Origin: Candidatus Melainabacteria bacterium
GTDB taxonomy: Bacteria; Cyanobacteriota; Vampirovibrionia; Obscuribacterales; Obscuribacteraceae
NCBI GenBank assembly: GCA_003151275.1
Contig: PLXC01000144.1
Location: 1-40,285 of the forward strand
DNA: 40,285 nt
Reading direction: 5' to 3'
In this document: positions 8,202-16,506 of the stretch, one piece after another
Position numbering within the stretch: the stretch's first letter is position 1
How the letters are laid out: every line of letters starts with the position of its first letter
Notes under the pieces: generated by a model
What the model saw: the letters and a program-made list of their open reading frames with translations, nothing else
Told to the model about the DNA's origin: nothing
The model's database searches: none
Translations under genes and position numbers: made by a program

Positions 8202-8362
8202 GCTATTCCGACCTTCCAGAAGCAGCGTTTTATGACCATGTTCAGGCTGAGATTCCTTAGAATGCTCCCTTGCGTTTCGGGGACTTCTTTCCGCCAGTGG
8301 TATTGAGAGCGACGGCGGCGCGGATGAGCGCCCTTGCCTGCTGCCTTTGGTTGACTCGTCAT
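8180..8362 (-). CDS. Small basic ORF with strong ribosome site (uncertain)
   Basis: A 60-codon frame starting at ATG 8362, preceded by AGGTAGGA at ideal distance. The product is very basic (for example HPRRRRSQYHWRKE), has no recognised motif and its 3' end overlaps the LmeA-like gene antisense by 22 bases. A second frame over the same bases gives an equally protein-like ...NTTGGKKSPKRKGAF ending but lacks a start codon. It occupies part of the 402-base gap 8202-8603; the rest of that gap shows nothing to me. Confidence 0.25.
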   Translation of the reverse strand: MTSQPKAAGKGAHPRRRRSQYHWRKEVPETQGSILRNLSLNMVIKRCFWKVGIAYLDVSD

Positions 8363-8603
8363 ATTCCTACCTCGTTTCTATACCAGTGGATGCTTCGCAG
8401 GTCATTTGCAGGAGTTAGAATTTGATACCACGTTCGGCACTGCATTCGGTGTCGTAGATTTTGGCATAACTAAGCTTACTTACTAGGGTTATTACTGAAA
8501 ACTCTACAGTCGATTGGATAGTTATCGCGCGCCCACCATGAACTAGCTTGTACTTAGGCTTGATGCCTGTTTGGCGCAAGCATCCCTTGTGCAGGTGAAG
8601 AAT

Positions 8604-9644
8604 ATGAGAATACGCCATAGTGTCCCGCTAGCACTGTCATTACTGTCTGTCTTAGTTTCCCCCTGGATTGGTTGGGCCGCAAGTTCAATGCCTGATTACA
8701 AGATCACCGGTCCGGTCAAAAGTCACAATCTCGAAGTCTTTATCATTCACGGTGCGGATTCAATGAAGGGCCAGCAATTCCTTACTCTTGCGGAAGCGAT
8801 GCAGCAAAAGACGCTAAAAGTTTTTGAGACTGGTGACGTGAACGAACTTGCATGTCAAAATTTTTCAAGTCGACCAGTCTTCATTCAATCCGGTGACATA
8901 GTTAAGGGTGGGCGTCAGGATCGGACAATGCAATATGACTTGATTGTGCCACCGAATTCAAAACGGATGCCATTGTCCGCATTTTGTGTAGAAAGCGGTC
9001 GCTGGCAGAAACGCGGTGCAGAGTCCGCCGACACCTTTAGCTCGGCAGGAAAATCAATATCTGGTAAGGAATTGAAGCTGGCTGCCAAATACAAAGCTAA
9101 CCAAAGCGAAGTTTGGGACAATGTTTCGCGTAGTCAGAGCCGACTGGCAATGGCTGTTCCTGTGGCTCGAGCAGCGTCTCCTGTGAGCGCTGGTTATGCA
9201 TCGCCCACCAGTTTGCAATTAACTATGGAGAACAAGGAACTCGAGAAAACCAGTAATAGCTATGCAAAAGATCTACAAGCATTGGCGGGTCGAGACAAAG
9301 ACGCGATTGGATATGCTTTCTCAATTGATGGCAAATTGAACAGCGCCGACGTATACGCGTCTCACGACCTATTTGTGAAGCTCTGGCCAAAGTTGCTTGA
9401 GTCTACGTCGGTAGAAGCTATTGCCCAAAAACCAAGCAAAGGACCTGCCAGCGCCACGAGCTCCAAACCAGCACAATCGGAAGACGTAAGATCTCTCCTA
9501 ACTTCGAGCGAGGAAGGCAAGGCGAGCGTTAAGAAAGTCTCGGACGGTACTAACCAGGTTACGCGAGATTCAGCTAAGGCCGTTTATTTCGAGACTCAAA
9601 CCAAGGACAACTCTTGGTTACATAGAAACTACATCACCAAATAG
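8604..9644 (+). CDS. Exported ARPP-1-domain (DUF6569-like) protein
   Basis: 346 residues from ATG 8604, chosen because AGGTGAAG lies just upstream and a signal peptide (RIRHSVPLALSLLSVLVSP...GWAAS) begins there; the frame stays open to a TTG at 8571. Residues ~20-270 match the ARPP-1 pattern as I know it: an EVFIIHG strand, TLAEAMQQKTLKVFETG, CQNFSSRPVFIQSGDIVKGGRQDRT (family: pVf...Ge.l.GgkQdRt), then LIVPPNSKRMPLSAFCVESGRW (family: lvPa.s...vpvfCvE.grW). The last ~90 residues are Ser/Lys-rich and probably disordered. Its function is unknown; the domain is named for association with rhodanese/phosphatase genes. It appears to be exported or periplasmic here. Palindromic repeats follow its stop. 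Confidence 0.75.
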   Translation: MRIRHSVPLALSLLSVLVSPWIGWAASSMPDYKITGPVKSHNLEVFIIHGADSMKGQQFLTLAEAMQQKTLKVFETGDVNELACQNFSSRPVFIQSGDIVKGGRQDRTMQYDLIVPPNSKRMPLSAFCVESGRWQKRGAESADTFSSAGKSISGKELKLAAKYKANQSEVWDNVSRSQSRLAMAVPVARAASPVSAGYASPTSLQLTMENKELEKTSNSYAKDLQALAGRDKDAIGYAFSIDGKLNSADVYASHDLFVKLWPKLLESTSVEAIAQKPSKGPASATSSKPAQSEDVRSLLTSSEEGKASVKKVSDGTNQVTRDSAKAVYFETQTKDNSWLHRNYITK

Positions 9645-9652
9645 GTCCATTG

Positions 9653-9708
9653 AAAAATCAACCGTCAGTGGTTGGCTTTTAGAAATCAACCGTCAGCGGT
9701 TGGTTTTT
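9653..9708. repeat. Two tandem copies of a short palindromic repeat
   Basis: Copy 1: AAAAATCAACCG (9653-9664), loop TCAG, TGGTTGGCTTTT (9669-9680). Copy 2: AAATCAACCG (9683-9692), loop TCAG, CGGTTGGTTTTT (9697-9708). Each can fold into a hairpin; departures from perfect symmetry are mostly G-U wobbles at the RNA level, suggesting that the structure is retained. Both end in T-runs and follow the ARPP-1 gene, so they could also act as terminators. Related copies lie at 29908-30022 and at the right window edge. Confidence 0.75.
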
Positions 9709-9893
9709 GAAGGGGACAAGTTTGTTCGCCACTGTCAACCCTAATTTTTCCTCCCGAAAGATGCTTTTGGCATGATCAAAGCCTGGACTGTAACTGCAGG
9801 AACTTAATCATTCTGTGTAGTTCGGCGCGGAGCGTCATATGTTTGTTATGATATCTATTCGGCTAACACCATCTATATCAAGCAAGGTCTGTC

Positions 9894-10115
9894 ATGAAGG
9901 AAGGAATTCACCCCAAGTATCAAGAAGTCATCGCCACTTGCGTGTGCGGTAACTCGGTTGAACTAGGTTCAACCAAGCCTCAGATTCGAGTTGAAATCTG
10001 TAGTAACTGTCACCCGTTTTACACCGGGCAACAAAAAATTGTTGACACTGAGGGTCGCGTAGACCGCTTTGTCAAGCGTTACAAGCTTGATAAAGACAAG
10101 GTTCCAACAACCTAA
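9894..10115 (+). CDS. rpmE: 50S ribosomal protein L31, zinc-binding form
   Basis: 73 residues, the normal length for L31. It opens [11 protein letters not shown] (family: MKxxIHPxY) and carries the four cysteines of the zinc-containing (C+) form, as CVCG near residue 17 and [10 protein letters not shown] near residue 37, followed by [10 protein letters not shown]. It acts in the large ribosomal subunit near the central protuberance. It is followed by a strong terminator, so it is probably a single-gene transcript. A TATGAT hexamer at 9847-9852 is a possible -10 element, without a clear -35. The retained zinc site indicates the non-starvation paralogue. Confidence 0.97.
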   Translation: MKEGIHPKYQEVIATCVCGNSVELGSTKPQIRVEICSNCHPFYTGQQKIVDTEGRVDRFVKRYKLDKDKVPTT

Positions 10116-10133
10116 TCTCAGTATCGAATTTGG

Positions 10134-10168
10134 AAAAGCTTGGCAATATTTAATTGCCAAGCTTTTTG
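10134..10168 (+). terminator. Intrinsic terminator after rpmE
   Basis: AAAAGCTTGGCAAT (10134-10147) pairs perfectly with ATTGCCAAGCTTTT (10153-10166) across the loop ATTTA, followed by T residues. The flanking A-run makes it potentially bidirectional. Confidence 0.9.
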
Positions 10169-10217
10169 TTTGGTCCAGTTTCCTGTTTGAATTGCTTAGT
10201 ACCTCATCGAGTCTAAA

Positions 10218-10958
10218 ATGACCAACCCTACAAAAGCTCGAACTGCCCGCGAAAAATTGATTCTTGCGTTGGATGTGCCGTCTTTGGACGAAGCTGTGAA
10301 TTTAGTGAAGGAATTGAAGGACGAGGTCGGACTTTTCAAGGTTGGCTTAGAGCTTTACGCCCATGGCGGAACCCGATTGTTTGAAGCAATGAGAGCGGAA
10401 GGCGTTCTCTTTTTCTTTGATTGCAAGTTCCACGACATACCAAATACAGTGGCAAGAGCAAGTCAGGCACTGGTTGGGCAAGGTATTGCGATGTTCAATG
10501 TGCATGCCGCCGGCGGTTTTGAGATGATGCACGAGACTGTTACGGCGACTCAAAGAGCGGCTCAGATTGCTAATGTTCAGGTGCCTAAGATCATTGCTGT
10601 AACTATGCTTACCAGTATTAGCGACAAAGAAGCAGAGGAGATTGGTTTTGCTTCTACAGTCTCCGCGCTGGTTCCCAAGCTAGCATTGCTTTCAAAAAAG
10701 GCGGGATTAGATGGAGTGGTTGCCTCCGCAAAGGAAGTGAACGCCATCAGAAAGGCTTGTGGTCCCGATTTCTTGATCGTCACGCCTGGAATCAGACCGT
10801 CATGGTCATCAAATGATGATCAAAAACGAATTGTCACTCCTGCTCAAGCGATTAAGGATGGTGCGGATTACCTTGTCATTGGACGCCCAATCACGCAGGC
10901 TTCAAGCCGTCGTGATGCCGCCCGACGAATTGTCGAAGAAATGGAATCAACAAATTGA
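10218..10958 (+). CDS. pyrF: Orotidine 5'-phosphate decarboxylase
   Basis: 246 residues, full length. Catalyses the last step of UMP synthesis, OMP to UMP plus CO2, in the cytoplasm. Visible motifs: LILALDVPS at the N-terminus, FKVGLELY, the catalytic DCKFHDIPNTV (DxKxxD, residues ~74-86), MFNVHAAGG, VVASAKE and the phosphate-binding LIVTPGIR ... GADYLVIGRPIT. Its TGA overlaps the TTG start of the vWA gene (TTGA), indicating translational coupling with a functionally unrelated block; it may simply supply housekeeping expression to that operon. Start ATG at 10218 fits the family N-terminus. Confidence 0.96.
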   Translation: MTNPTKARTAREKLILALDVPSLDEAVNLVKELKDEVGLFKVGLELYAHGGTRLFEAMRAEGVLFFFDCKFHDIPNTVARASQALVGQGIAMFNVHAAGGFEMMHETVTATQRAAQIANVQVPKIIAVTMLTSISDKEAEEIGFASTVSALVPKLALLSKKAGLDGVVASAKEVNAIRKACGPDFLIVTPGIRPSWSSNDDQKRIVTPAQAIKDGADYLVIGRPITQASSRRDAARRIVEEMESTN

Positions 10959-12679
10959 AGAAGATTATTGCGCTACTGGTCATCCTTCTGAGCATGCTTA
11001 TATGCCCCGTATTGGCAGCTGAAGAACGTCCCGTCAACTTCATTTTCCTGATCGATGTGTCAGGCAGCATGGTGTTGAAATCTACGATGGTCACCGCCGC
11101 TGATGGCACACAAGTAACATTATTCGAAGCGCTTAGGCAGGCGTTAAAACAAGTAGCCGAAGACCCTCGCCTGATCAATCCGAAGAGTCGTATTTCATTC
11201 ATAACCTTCGGTACGAAAATTACTGAGAAAACGGATTGGCCTTCAAAGCTTGAAACAGCTGCTGATCGCCAGGCCTTATTGAAGGTGATCCAGACGCCTG
11301 AGGCGTTAAGTGCCGATAAGCATGGCGATACTTACATGGGCGGTGCTCTTGCATTAGCGCTACAAAAAGCCAATCAAATGTATTCAGAGGCGGATCCATG
11401 CACGACAACATTTATCGTTATGTTGACGGATGGTTGGGATGAACCGCCACCTGGTGCCACCATTAAGGTGCGAACCGTTGCCAACGAACTGACAAACAAA
11501 CAACTTGAGATTTTCAAAAAAGTTGGTATCAAGACCTGGAAGGTCTTAGTAATTGGATTGCAGCGATTGCCAGATAAAAAGGCCGGAACAACTACAGCAA
11601 AAGAGCTGGCGGACATGCTTGGCGGTGGCTTTATAGATGTGACTAAGCAAACCGGTGGCACTGTTTCCCAAAGGATTTTTCTAGCTCTTAAATCTCAAGT
11701 AGAACAATTGAAAGGCCAACTAACGTTGGGTTCTGGTCAGAGTCTGAAAAATGGAATAGTTGATTTTGGCACTGTCACTGGCAATGGTTCGGCAAAAGCG
11801 TCTTTCCCGCTTGAATTGAAATCGTGTTATGCAGAAGAAATCAGTGGCTTAAAGGATGTGACCGAATCCGTCTCACCGGCCAAAGTAATGGCAATAGTGG
11901 CCAAAGCCGCAAAGATTACTGGTGGCGGCTGCCAATCAATCGCCACTTTGCCGCCCGATGCCATTACTTTGCATGTTTCGCCCACTCAAATCGCACCTGC
12001 AAGTGGCGAGCAGGGCAATCGAACTGCCAGCGCCCAAGAGATTTCAGTGGAAGCGCAAGCTCACAGCAACTGTCCAGCTGGTCACTTTGCTGGCTGTTTC
12101 AAACTCGACTCCTCCGCAAAGGTTCCGGATTACATCGGCTGGAGTTTGCAAGTGCCGGGTCGAGTTGTTGCCGATCCAGAGACCATCAAGGTGAAGATGC
12201 GAAAGCCAGGTTTCTTGTGGTCTGAGGATTCTGATGTTGCCTTGCTTGGCAAGCTTAAGGAACTACCTGGAGCGCACGCGCAGGCCAACTATGATGTCGA
12301 GATCTCACCGCATGCTGCGCAGCTAGTCATTGGCAAGAAAGAGGGAGATCCTAACGCTGCCAATATCCCTCAGGACGATATTAATGATGGCAAGCCCCTG
12401 TCGTTTGCTTTAGATACGTCAAAAACGGATAGTCATGAGTTCAAACTGAATGTCGGCATAAAAGGAAAACAAGCGCCTGGTAAATACCGAGGTACTTTGG
12501 CAGTTCACATTTCTGGACCTGCAGAGACGGTTGGACCTTCCGAAATTCCCTTCGAAATAACTGTTGAGCCAAGCGCCTGGGAAGAGATTGCACCAATCGC
12601 GATTCCGATTTTGTTCGTGCTAGTCATCTTAATTGTCTTCGGTCTGTTTTTGTGGCTAACAAATATGAGACGGGATTGA
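10955..12679 (+). CDS. Exported von Willebrand factor A protein with C-terminal membrane helix
   Basis: 574 residues. Start is a TTG overlapping the pyrF stop; it gives a textbook signal peptide (KKIIALLVILLSMLICPVLAA). Residues ~26-230 form a vWA domain with the metal-ion site: FLIDVSGSM (DxSxS), a Thr in GDTYMGGAL, and the Asp in MLTDGWDE. Residues ~240-530 are beta-rich extracytoplasmic sequence with several Cys that could form disulphides. A strong transmembrane helix (IAIPILFVLVILIVFGLFLWL, ~547-568) is followed by the short basic tail RRD. So the domain faces outside and the tail faces the cytoplasm. Downstream lie a one-helix protein, a tubulin-like protein and a macrodomain protein. 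vWA partners of FtsZ/tubulin-like proteins have been described in predicted membrane-remodelling systems. Confidence 0.88.
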   Translation: MKKIIALLVILLSMLICPVLAAEERPVNFIFLIDVSGSMVLKSTMVTAADGTQVTLFEALRQALKQVAEDPRLINPKSRISFITFGTKITEKTDWPSKLETAADRQALLKVIQTPEALSADKHGDTYMGGALALALQKANQMYSEADPCTTTFIVMLTDGWDEPPPGATIKVRTVANELTNKQLEIFKKVGIKTWKVLVIGLQRLPDKKAGTTTAKELADMLGGGFIDVTKQTGGTVSQRIFLALKSQVEQLKGQLTLGSGQSLKNGIVDFGTVTGNGSAKASFPLELKSCYAEEISGLKDVTESVSPAKVMAIVAKAAKITGGGCQSIATLPPDAITLHVSPTQIAPASGEQGNRTASAQEISVEAQAHSNCPAGHFAGCFKLDSSAKVPDYIGWSLQVPGRVVADPETIKVKMRKPGFLWSEDSDVALLGKLKELPGAHAQANYDVEISPHAAQLVIGKKEGDPNAANIPQDDINDGKPLSFALDTSKTDSHEFKLNVGIKGKQAPGKYRGTLAVHISGPAETVGPSEIPFEITVEPSAWEEIAPIAIPILFVLVILIVFGLFLWLTNMRRD

Positions 12680-12857
12680 CTGACAATGCTGAAGGTTTGC
12701 TTAGACTAAGATTGGTATACTTTGCTCTTTGGTTCCCACTAGGTTGAGCTTTTCAAGCACTAGCGCGCCTGCGGACACCCGTTTAATTTAGCCTATGATT
12801 GGGCTAAGCGTGATAGTACTCACCTGTAAAGTCATAAACGAGAGGACGGCGAAGTCA

Positions 12858-13061
12858 ATGGAAATGGTTGGATGGTATGTAATTTTGGCTGTTGCCGCGA
12901 TTGCAATTGCTATTGCTTTGCGTTTCGTTGTGTACACCATGCTCGTTAAGAACAGTAGGTGGTTGCCTGAGAGAGCCACCAAAGTAGCGAATATGACCAG
13001 CGGCATAGCAGTCGGACTGGCTATTGCAGCCATCGTCGGCAAAGCATTGTTGACGCACTAG
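12858..13061 (+). CDS. Small membrane protein of the vWA/tubulin-like block
   Basis: 68 residues from ATG 12858. The frame is open to 12795, but the added 21 residues show no purpose; GAGG lies about 12 bases before the chosen ATG. One very hydrophobic helix (residues ~5-28, WYVILAVAAIAIAIALRFVV), a basic loop (KNSRWLPERATK) and a weaker second hydrophobic stretch (~47-65, SGIAVGLAIAAIVGKALL) suggest a helical hairpin in the membrane. No family recognised. It lies between the vWA and tubulin-like genes, 90 bases from the latter, and could be the membrane anchor of the system. Confidence 0.6.
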   Translation: MEMVGWYVILAVAAIAIAIALRFVVYTMLVKNSRWLPERATKVANMTSGIAVGLAIAAIVGKALLTH

Positions 13062-13151
13062 GAAATTATTCAATTGGGCTTAGTTGTCGTGCTTTGATAC
13101 TAGGCATTTTATCTATTGAAAGCAGGTTGAAACACATCGGAGTTTGCAGAA

Positions 13152-16100
13152 ATGGCAATCAGGACAATTCCTTCGTTAGTCATCGGTCTTGGTGGTACGG
13201 GAAAGAGAGCACTGACTCACTTAAAACGACGAATCTTTGACACATACGGCCGCGCCGATTTGCCATGGATCCGACTGTTGTCGATTGACACCGATAGTGC
13301 CGGTGTCAACAATCCGCCGGTAATCAGTCAACGCACCGGTGAATTCATCACGCTTGGAACTAATGAACTGCGTGTGATCGATCAAAGTGACACACCGCAG
13401 ATCATCTCCAACCTCGATGCGCCGGAAAACAGACATATTAAAGAATGGTATCCAGATCCGGATATGCGAGTGGATTTTCCGAAGGCCGCCCGGGGATCCG
13501 GCCAAGTGCGCATGTTCGGCAAAATTGGTTTGTACAAGGGCGAGAATTTGCACACCACTTATCGTTGGTTGCAACAAGCCGCTCACGAAGTCTCGGATCC
13601 TGCTGCCTGGGAGGATTTCTCTGGGTTCGAAGTAGATCCTGGCTTGCAATTTGTCTATATTATTTGCTCGATATGTGGTGGCACTGGCAGTGGCATGTTC
13701 TTGGACGTCGCTTACATGCTGAGAAAAATTGTTGGAGTTGACCCATCGACTAGACGTTTCATTGGCATGTTGGTGATGCCGGAGGTCTATGAGCCGGTTG
13801 TTGAAAACCAACACATCAAGCGCATCTATTCGAACGGCTATGCTGCTTTGCGCGAGTTGGATTACTTGCTGAACAGCCCTAAGCGTTCGTACATAATCAA
13901 AGGCAAGGATCATACGTTCGTAGATTTTCCGAAGGATGTGCCACCTTTCGATTTCACATTCTTGTTCAGCAACAAAAATAAGCGCGGCGCTGTAATCTCT
14001 CAACGCCAGGTCTCTGGCGATAAGCCAGTCGCCGCTGACGACCGCGTGGCGCAGTATATGTCAGAGACGATCATGACTGATGTTCTTTCACCTTTGACTG
14101 AACGTAGCGAATCTATTTTGAGCAATATTTTCACATCCATCACCGAACCTGAAACGATGGGCGATCGCACCTTCTACAAGGCCTACTCTGGCGTTGGTGT
14201 GTCATCAGTGAAAGTGCCACCACTAGCCTATTTCCAAGACATGTTGGAATTCAAATTGACCAATGCGGTGATAGACTTTTTGCTCAGACCAGATCCGGAT
14301 ATTACGGAAAAAGCCCTGGCCAAGCAATTCTTCGCAGAGAATCTGGCCAAAATAGAAGACACCCTGACATTGAAGGCAAGCCTCAGTACCGATGCGTCAT
14401 ACGGGCGCTATCTTTCGCGTCCGTTCTTCGATGAGTTTCGTCAAAATCGTCCCGCTTGCATCAATAAGTTAAAGCAATGGTCTGACACCATAATCAGTGA
14501 TACAGTCGATCCTGACAGTCCACTGGAGATCGAAAAGCAGGCCGCCGCTGCAAGTAAGCAAGCACTCTCGACAATTTCGACAGCCTTGGATAACAATCTA
14601 AAATCCTATGTGAAAGACCCCGAGCGTGGTTATGCGTTTCTTCGAGAATGGCTTGAAGAGCTGCTTGCGCTCACTCAGCAGAAGCTTGCTCAAGTTCCAC
14701 CAAATACGATTGTTGAAGGTGATTCCAAGCGACCCGTTAAGGAAGCGATGGACTCACTGCAGCGTGTTGCCAATGACGTCCAGCTGCCCGTGCTCAGAGA
14801 CACAGTTGAAGTTCTCCTGGAGCGATTGGCGAACTACTACGACAACTTTGGTCGTGACGGTCGCAGCCATAGCATGCTGACCAACTTCTATGGTGATCTG
14901 ACTAAATTGTTCGAAAGTGTCCATGCCAAGATTAAAGCGCTGACAGACACCATTGCCATTGTCGATAAGGATGGCGAGCTGAAACTATCCGCTCGAATCG
15001 GCTCCATGGGAGACACGTCCCAGGAGCGTGTGTTGATCGACAAGTCCTTGATTGGCAGAAAAGAAGTGGAACGGTTCTTAGACAGTTTGCTTGCACCACT
15101 TTGGGAAAAAGGTGATTGGAAGGCAGTCGTGCCAACCCTTTCAGCTGATACGAAAGCGCTAATAACAGCCGAACTGGCAAACAAGTTGTTTGCTACACAA
15201 ATGGACAATGCCGTTGATCCGGATTCAAGAAAGCAGAAACTGGAAGAAACGATTCATACGTTTGTTAAAGAAAAACTTTTCAACAAGCTGTTCCCGACTG
15301 ATTCTCAATCAGGATTGATGAAGGAGCCCTCGTATACGAATTCTGAAGGACGCAGCATGCTGCTTGATTTTTCAAACGACAATTTACTGTCGTTGATGAT
15401 CGCGCATAGCAGTCCTTTGTGGTCCGTGCAGACTCATCAAATCGGTTCAGCAAGCTCACCTGTGACTTTTGTCGGCTTAAACGGGATCAAAATTCCTGAA
15501 TCTGTTGTTGAAGATCTGCAAGAACAAATTCCAAACTTCAGAACTACAGATATCGTCTTATCCGATGCCGAGCCACGTGTTGTAGTAAAACAATATGATC
15601 CACTCTACGCTCTGGCGTCGATGAATGGGATTGCGGACTACGAGAACTATTATAAGAATACGGATCGCAAGATGAATCCGATGCACACGGATGTGAAGTT
15701 CGTCTCTGAGCCGAATCCATATCTGCAATGGTTGTCCTATGTGGTACCTCAAGATGACACTGTGAAGACGTGTCCTGTTGGTCACGACATTACTGCTGCC
15801 CTAGCTGATGATGCGCAGTTCTGCCCCACTTGCTCTAAGTCCGGCATGAAGACTCTGATTGTTCCGAACAAGATGCTCTGTCCAAAGTGCCAACACATCA
15901 TCGATAAAGGCAGTCGCAAATGTCCAGAGTGCGCAACGATCATCTCAGAGGATAAGAAGGCTCAAGAAAAGACTTGGCCATTACCTCGCGGGGAGGCTAA
16001 GAAGGAATTGTGTCCTGGATGTATCACCCTTGAACGTGAGAATCCAGAGACGATGATTTTGAAGACCGGAGCCGAAGCTGGTGGTGCTAAGAGCTACTGC

Positions 16101-16418
16101 CCAAGCTGCGGATCGGCCTGGGCCAATCTCTGTCCTTATTGCAGTGCACCCTTGGAAAAACCAACTGTTTGCACCAAAGGTAGTGACAGGTGCATTTTTG
16201 AAGGACCACCGATAGTGCTGTGCACATCGTGCAGCTGCCCTGTAACTCCAGACACCACTAAATGCCCTCGATGTTTTAAAGACCTGGTCGAGTGCGAGCA
16301 ATGTCGCAAAGAAGGCAAGGAAAAACGGATGATTCCGAAAGGCACGGAGTGTCCCGAAAAGCATGTAAAGGTGGCAGAGGCTCCCGAGCCTGTTGCTGCT
16401 CAGGCTCCGATGGCCTGA
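13152..16418 (+). CDS. Tubulin/FtsZ-like protein (Tubulin_2 type) with zinc-ribbon tail
   Basis: 1088 residues. The N-terminus (SLVIGLGGTGKRALTHLKRR) is a nucleotide-binding glycine loop of the tubulin/FtsZ superfamily, and the tubulin signature appears as ICGGTGSGMFLD near residue 177. An acidic LLSIDTDSAG strand and VMPEVYEP follow in the expected order. The middle (~300-850) is helical, matching the large Tubulin_2-type proteins ('tubulin-like domain-containing protein'). The last ~215 residues contain about nine CxxC pairs (CPTC, CPKC, CPEC, CPGC, CPSC, CPYC, CTSC, CPRC, CEQC), that is four to five zinc ribbons. No membrane helix, so cytoplasmic. Predicted GTP-binding filament protein; the ribbons may bind partners or nucleic acid. 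It sits in one direction with a vWA protein and a macrodomain protein. Confidence 0.85.
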   Translation: MAIRTIPSLVIGLGGTGKRALTHLKRRIFDTYGRADLPWIRLLSIDTDSAGVNNPPVISQRTGEFITLGTNELRVIDQSDTPQIISNLDAPENRHIKEWYPDPDMRVDFPKAARGSGQVRMFGKIGLYKGENLHTTYRWLQQAAHEVSDPAAWEDFSGFEVDPGLQFVYIICSICGGTGSGMFLDVAYMLRKIVGVDPSTRRFIGMLVMPEVYEPVVENQHIKRIYSNGYAALRELDYLLNSPKRSYIIKGKDHTFVDFPKDVPPFDFTFLFSNKNKRGAVISQRQVSGDKPVAADDRVAQYMSETIMTDVLSPLTERSESILSNIFTSITEPETMGDRTFYKAYSGVGVSSVKVPPLAYFQDMLEFKLTNAVIDFLLRPDPDITEKALAKQFFAENLAKIEDTLTLKASLSTDASYGRYLSRPFFDEFRQNRPACINKLKQWSDTIISDTVDPDSPLEIEKQAAAASKQALSTISTALDNNLKSYVKDPERGYAFLREWLEELLALTQQKLAQVPPNTIVEGDSKRPVKEAMDSLQRVANDVQLPVLRDTVEVLLERLANYYDNFGRDGRSHSMLTNFYGDLTKLFESVHAKIKALTDTIAIVDKDGELKLSARIGSMGDTSQERVLIDKSLIGRKEVERFLDSLLAPLWEKGDWKAVVPTLSADTKALITAELANKLFATQMDNAVDPDSRKQKLEETIHTFVKEKLFNKLFPTDSQSGLMKEPSYTNSEGRSMLLDFSNDNLLSLMIAHSSPLWSVQTHQIGSASSPVTFVGLNGIKIPESVVEDLQEQIPNFRTTDIVLSDAEPRVVVKQYDPLYALASMNGIADYENYYKNTDRKMNPMHTDVKFVSEPNPYLQWLSYVVPQDDTVKTCPVGHDITAALADDAQFCPTCSKSGMKTLIVPNKMLCPKCQHIIDKGSRKCPECATIISEDKKAQEKTWPLPRGEAKKELCPGCITLERENPETMILKTGAEAGGAKSYCPSCGSAWANLCPYCSAPLEKPTVCTKGSDRCIFEGPPIVLCTSCSCPVTPDTTKCPRCFKDLVECEQCRKEGKEKRMIPKGTECPEKHVKVAEAPEPVAAQAPMA

Positions 16419-16506
16419 CAACTTCGGAGCAAGGTCGCATCCTGTAAAATCTAAACTTGGATAAGATACATGCGCGAGTTTGAAAACGCGGTGATAGGAG
16501 ACGTTC

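Noticed and set aside
13221..14003. 260-codon minus-strand frame
   Set aside because: Lies wholly antisense to the strongly supported tubulin-like gene, with no motif; the open frame follows from codon bias of the real gene.
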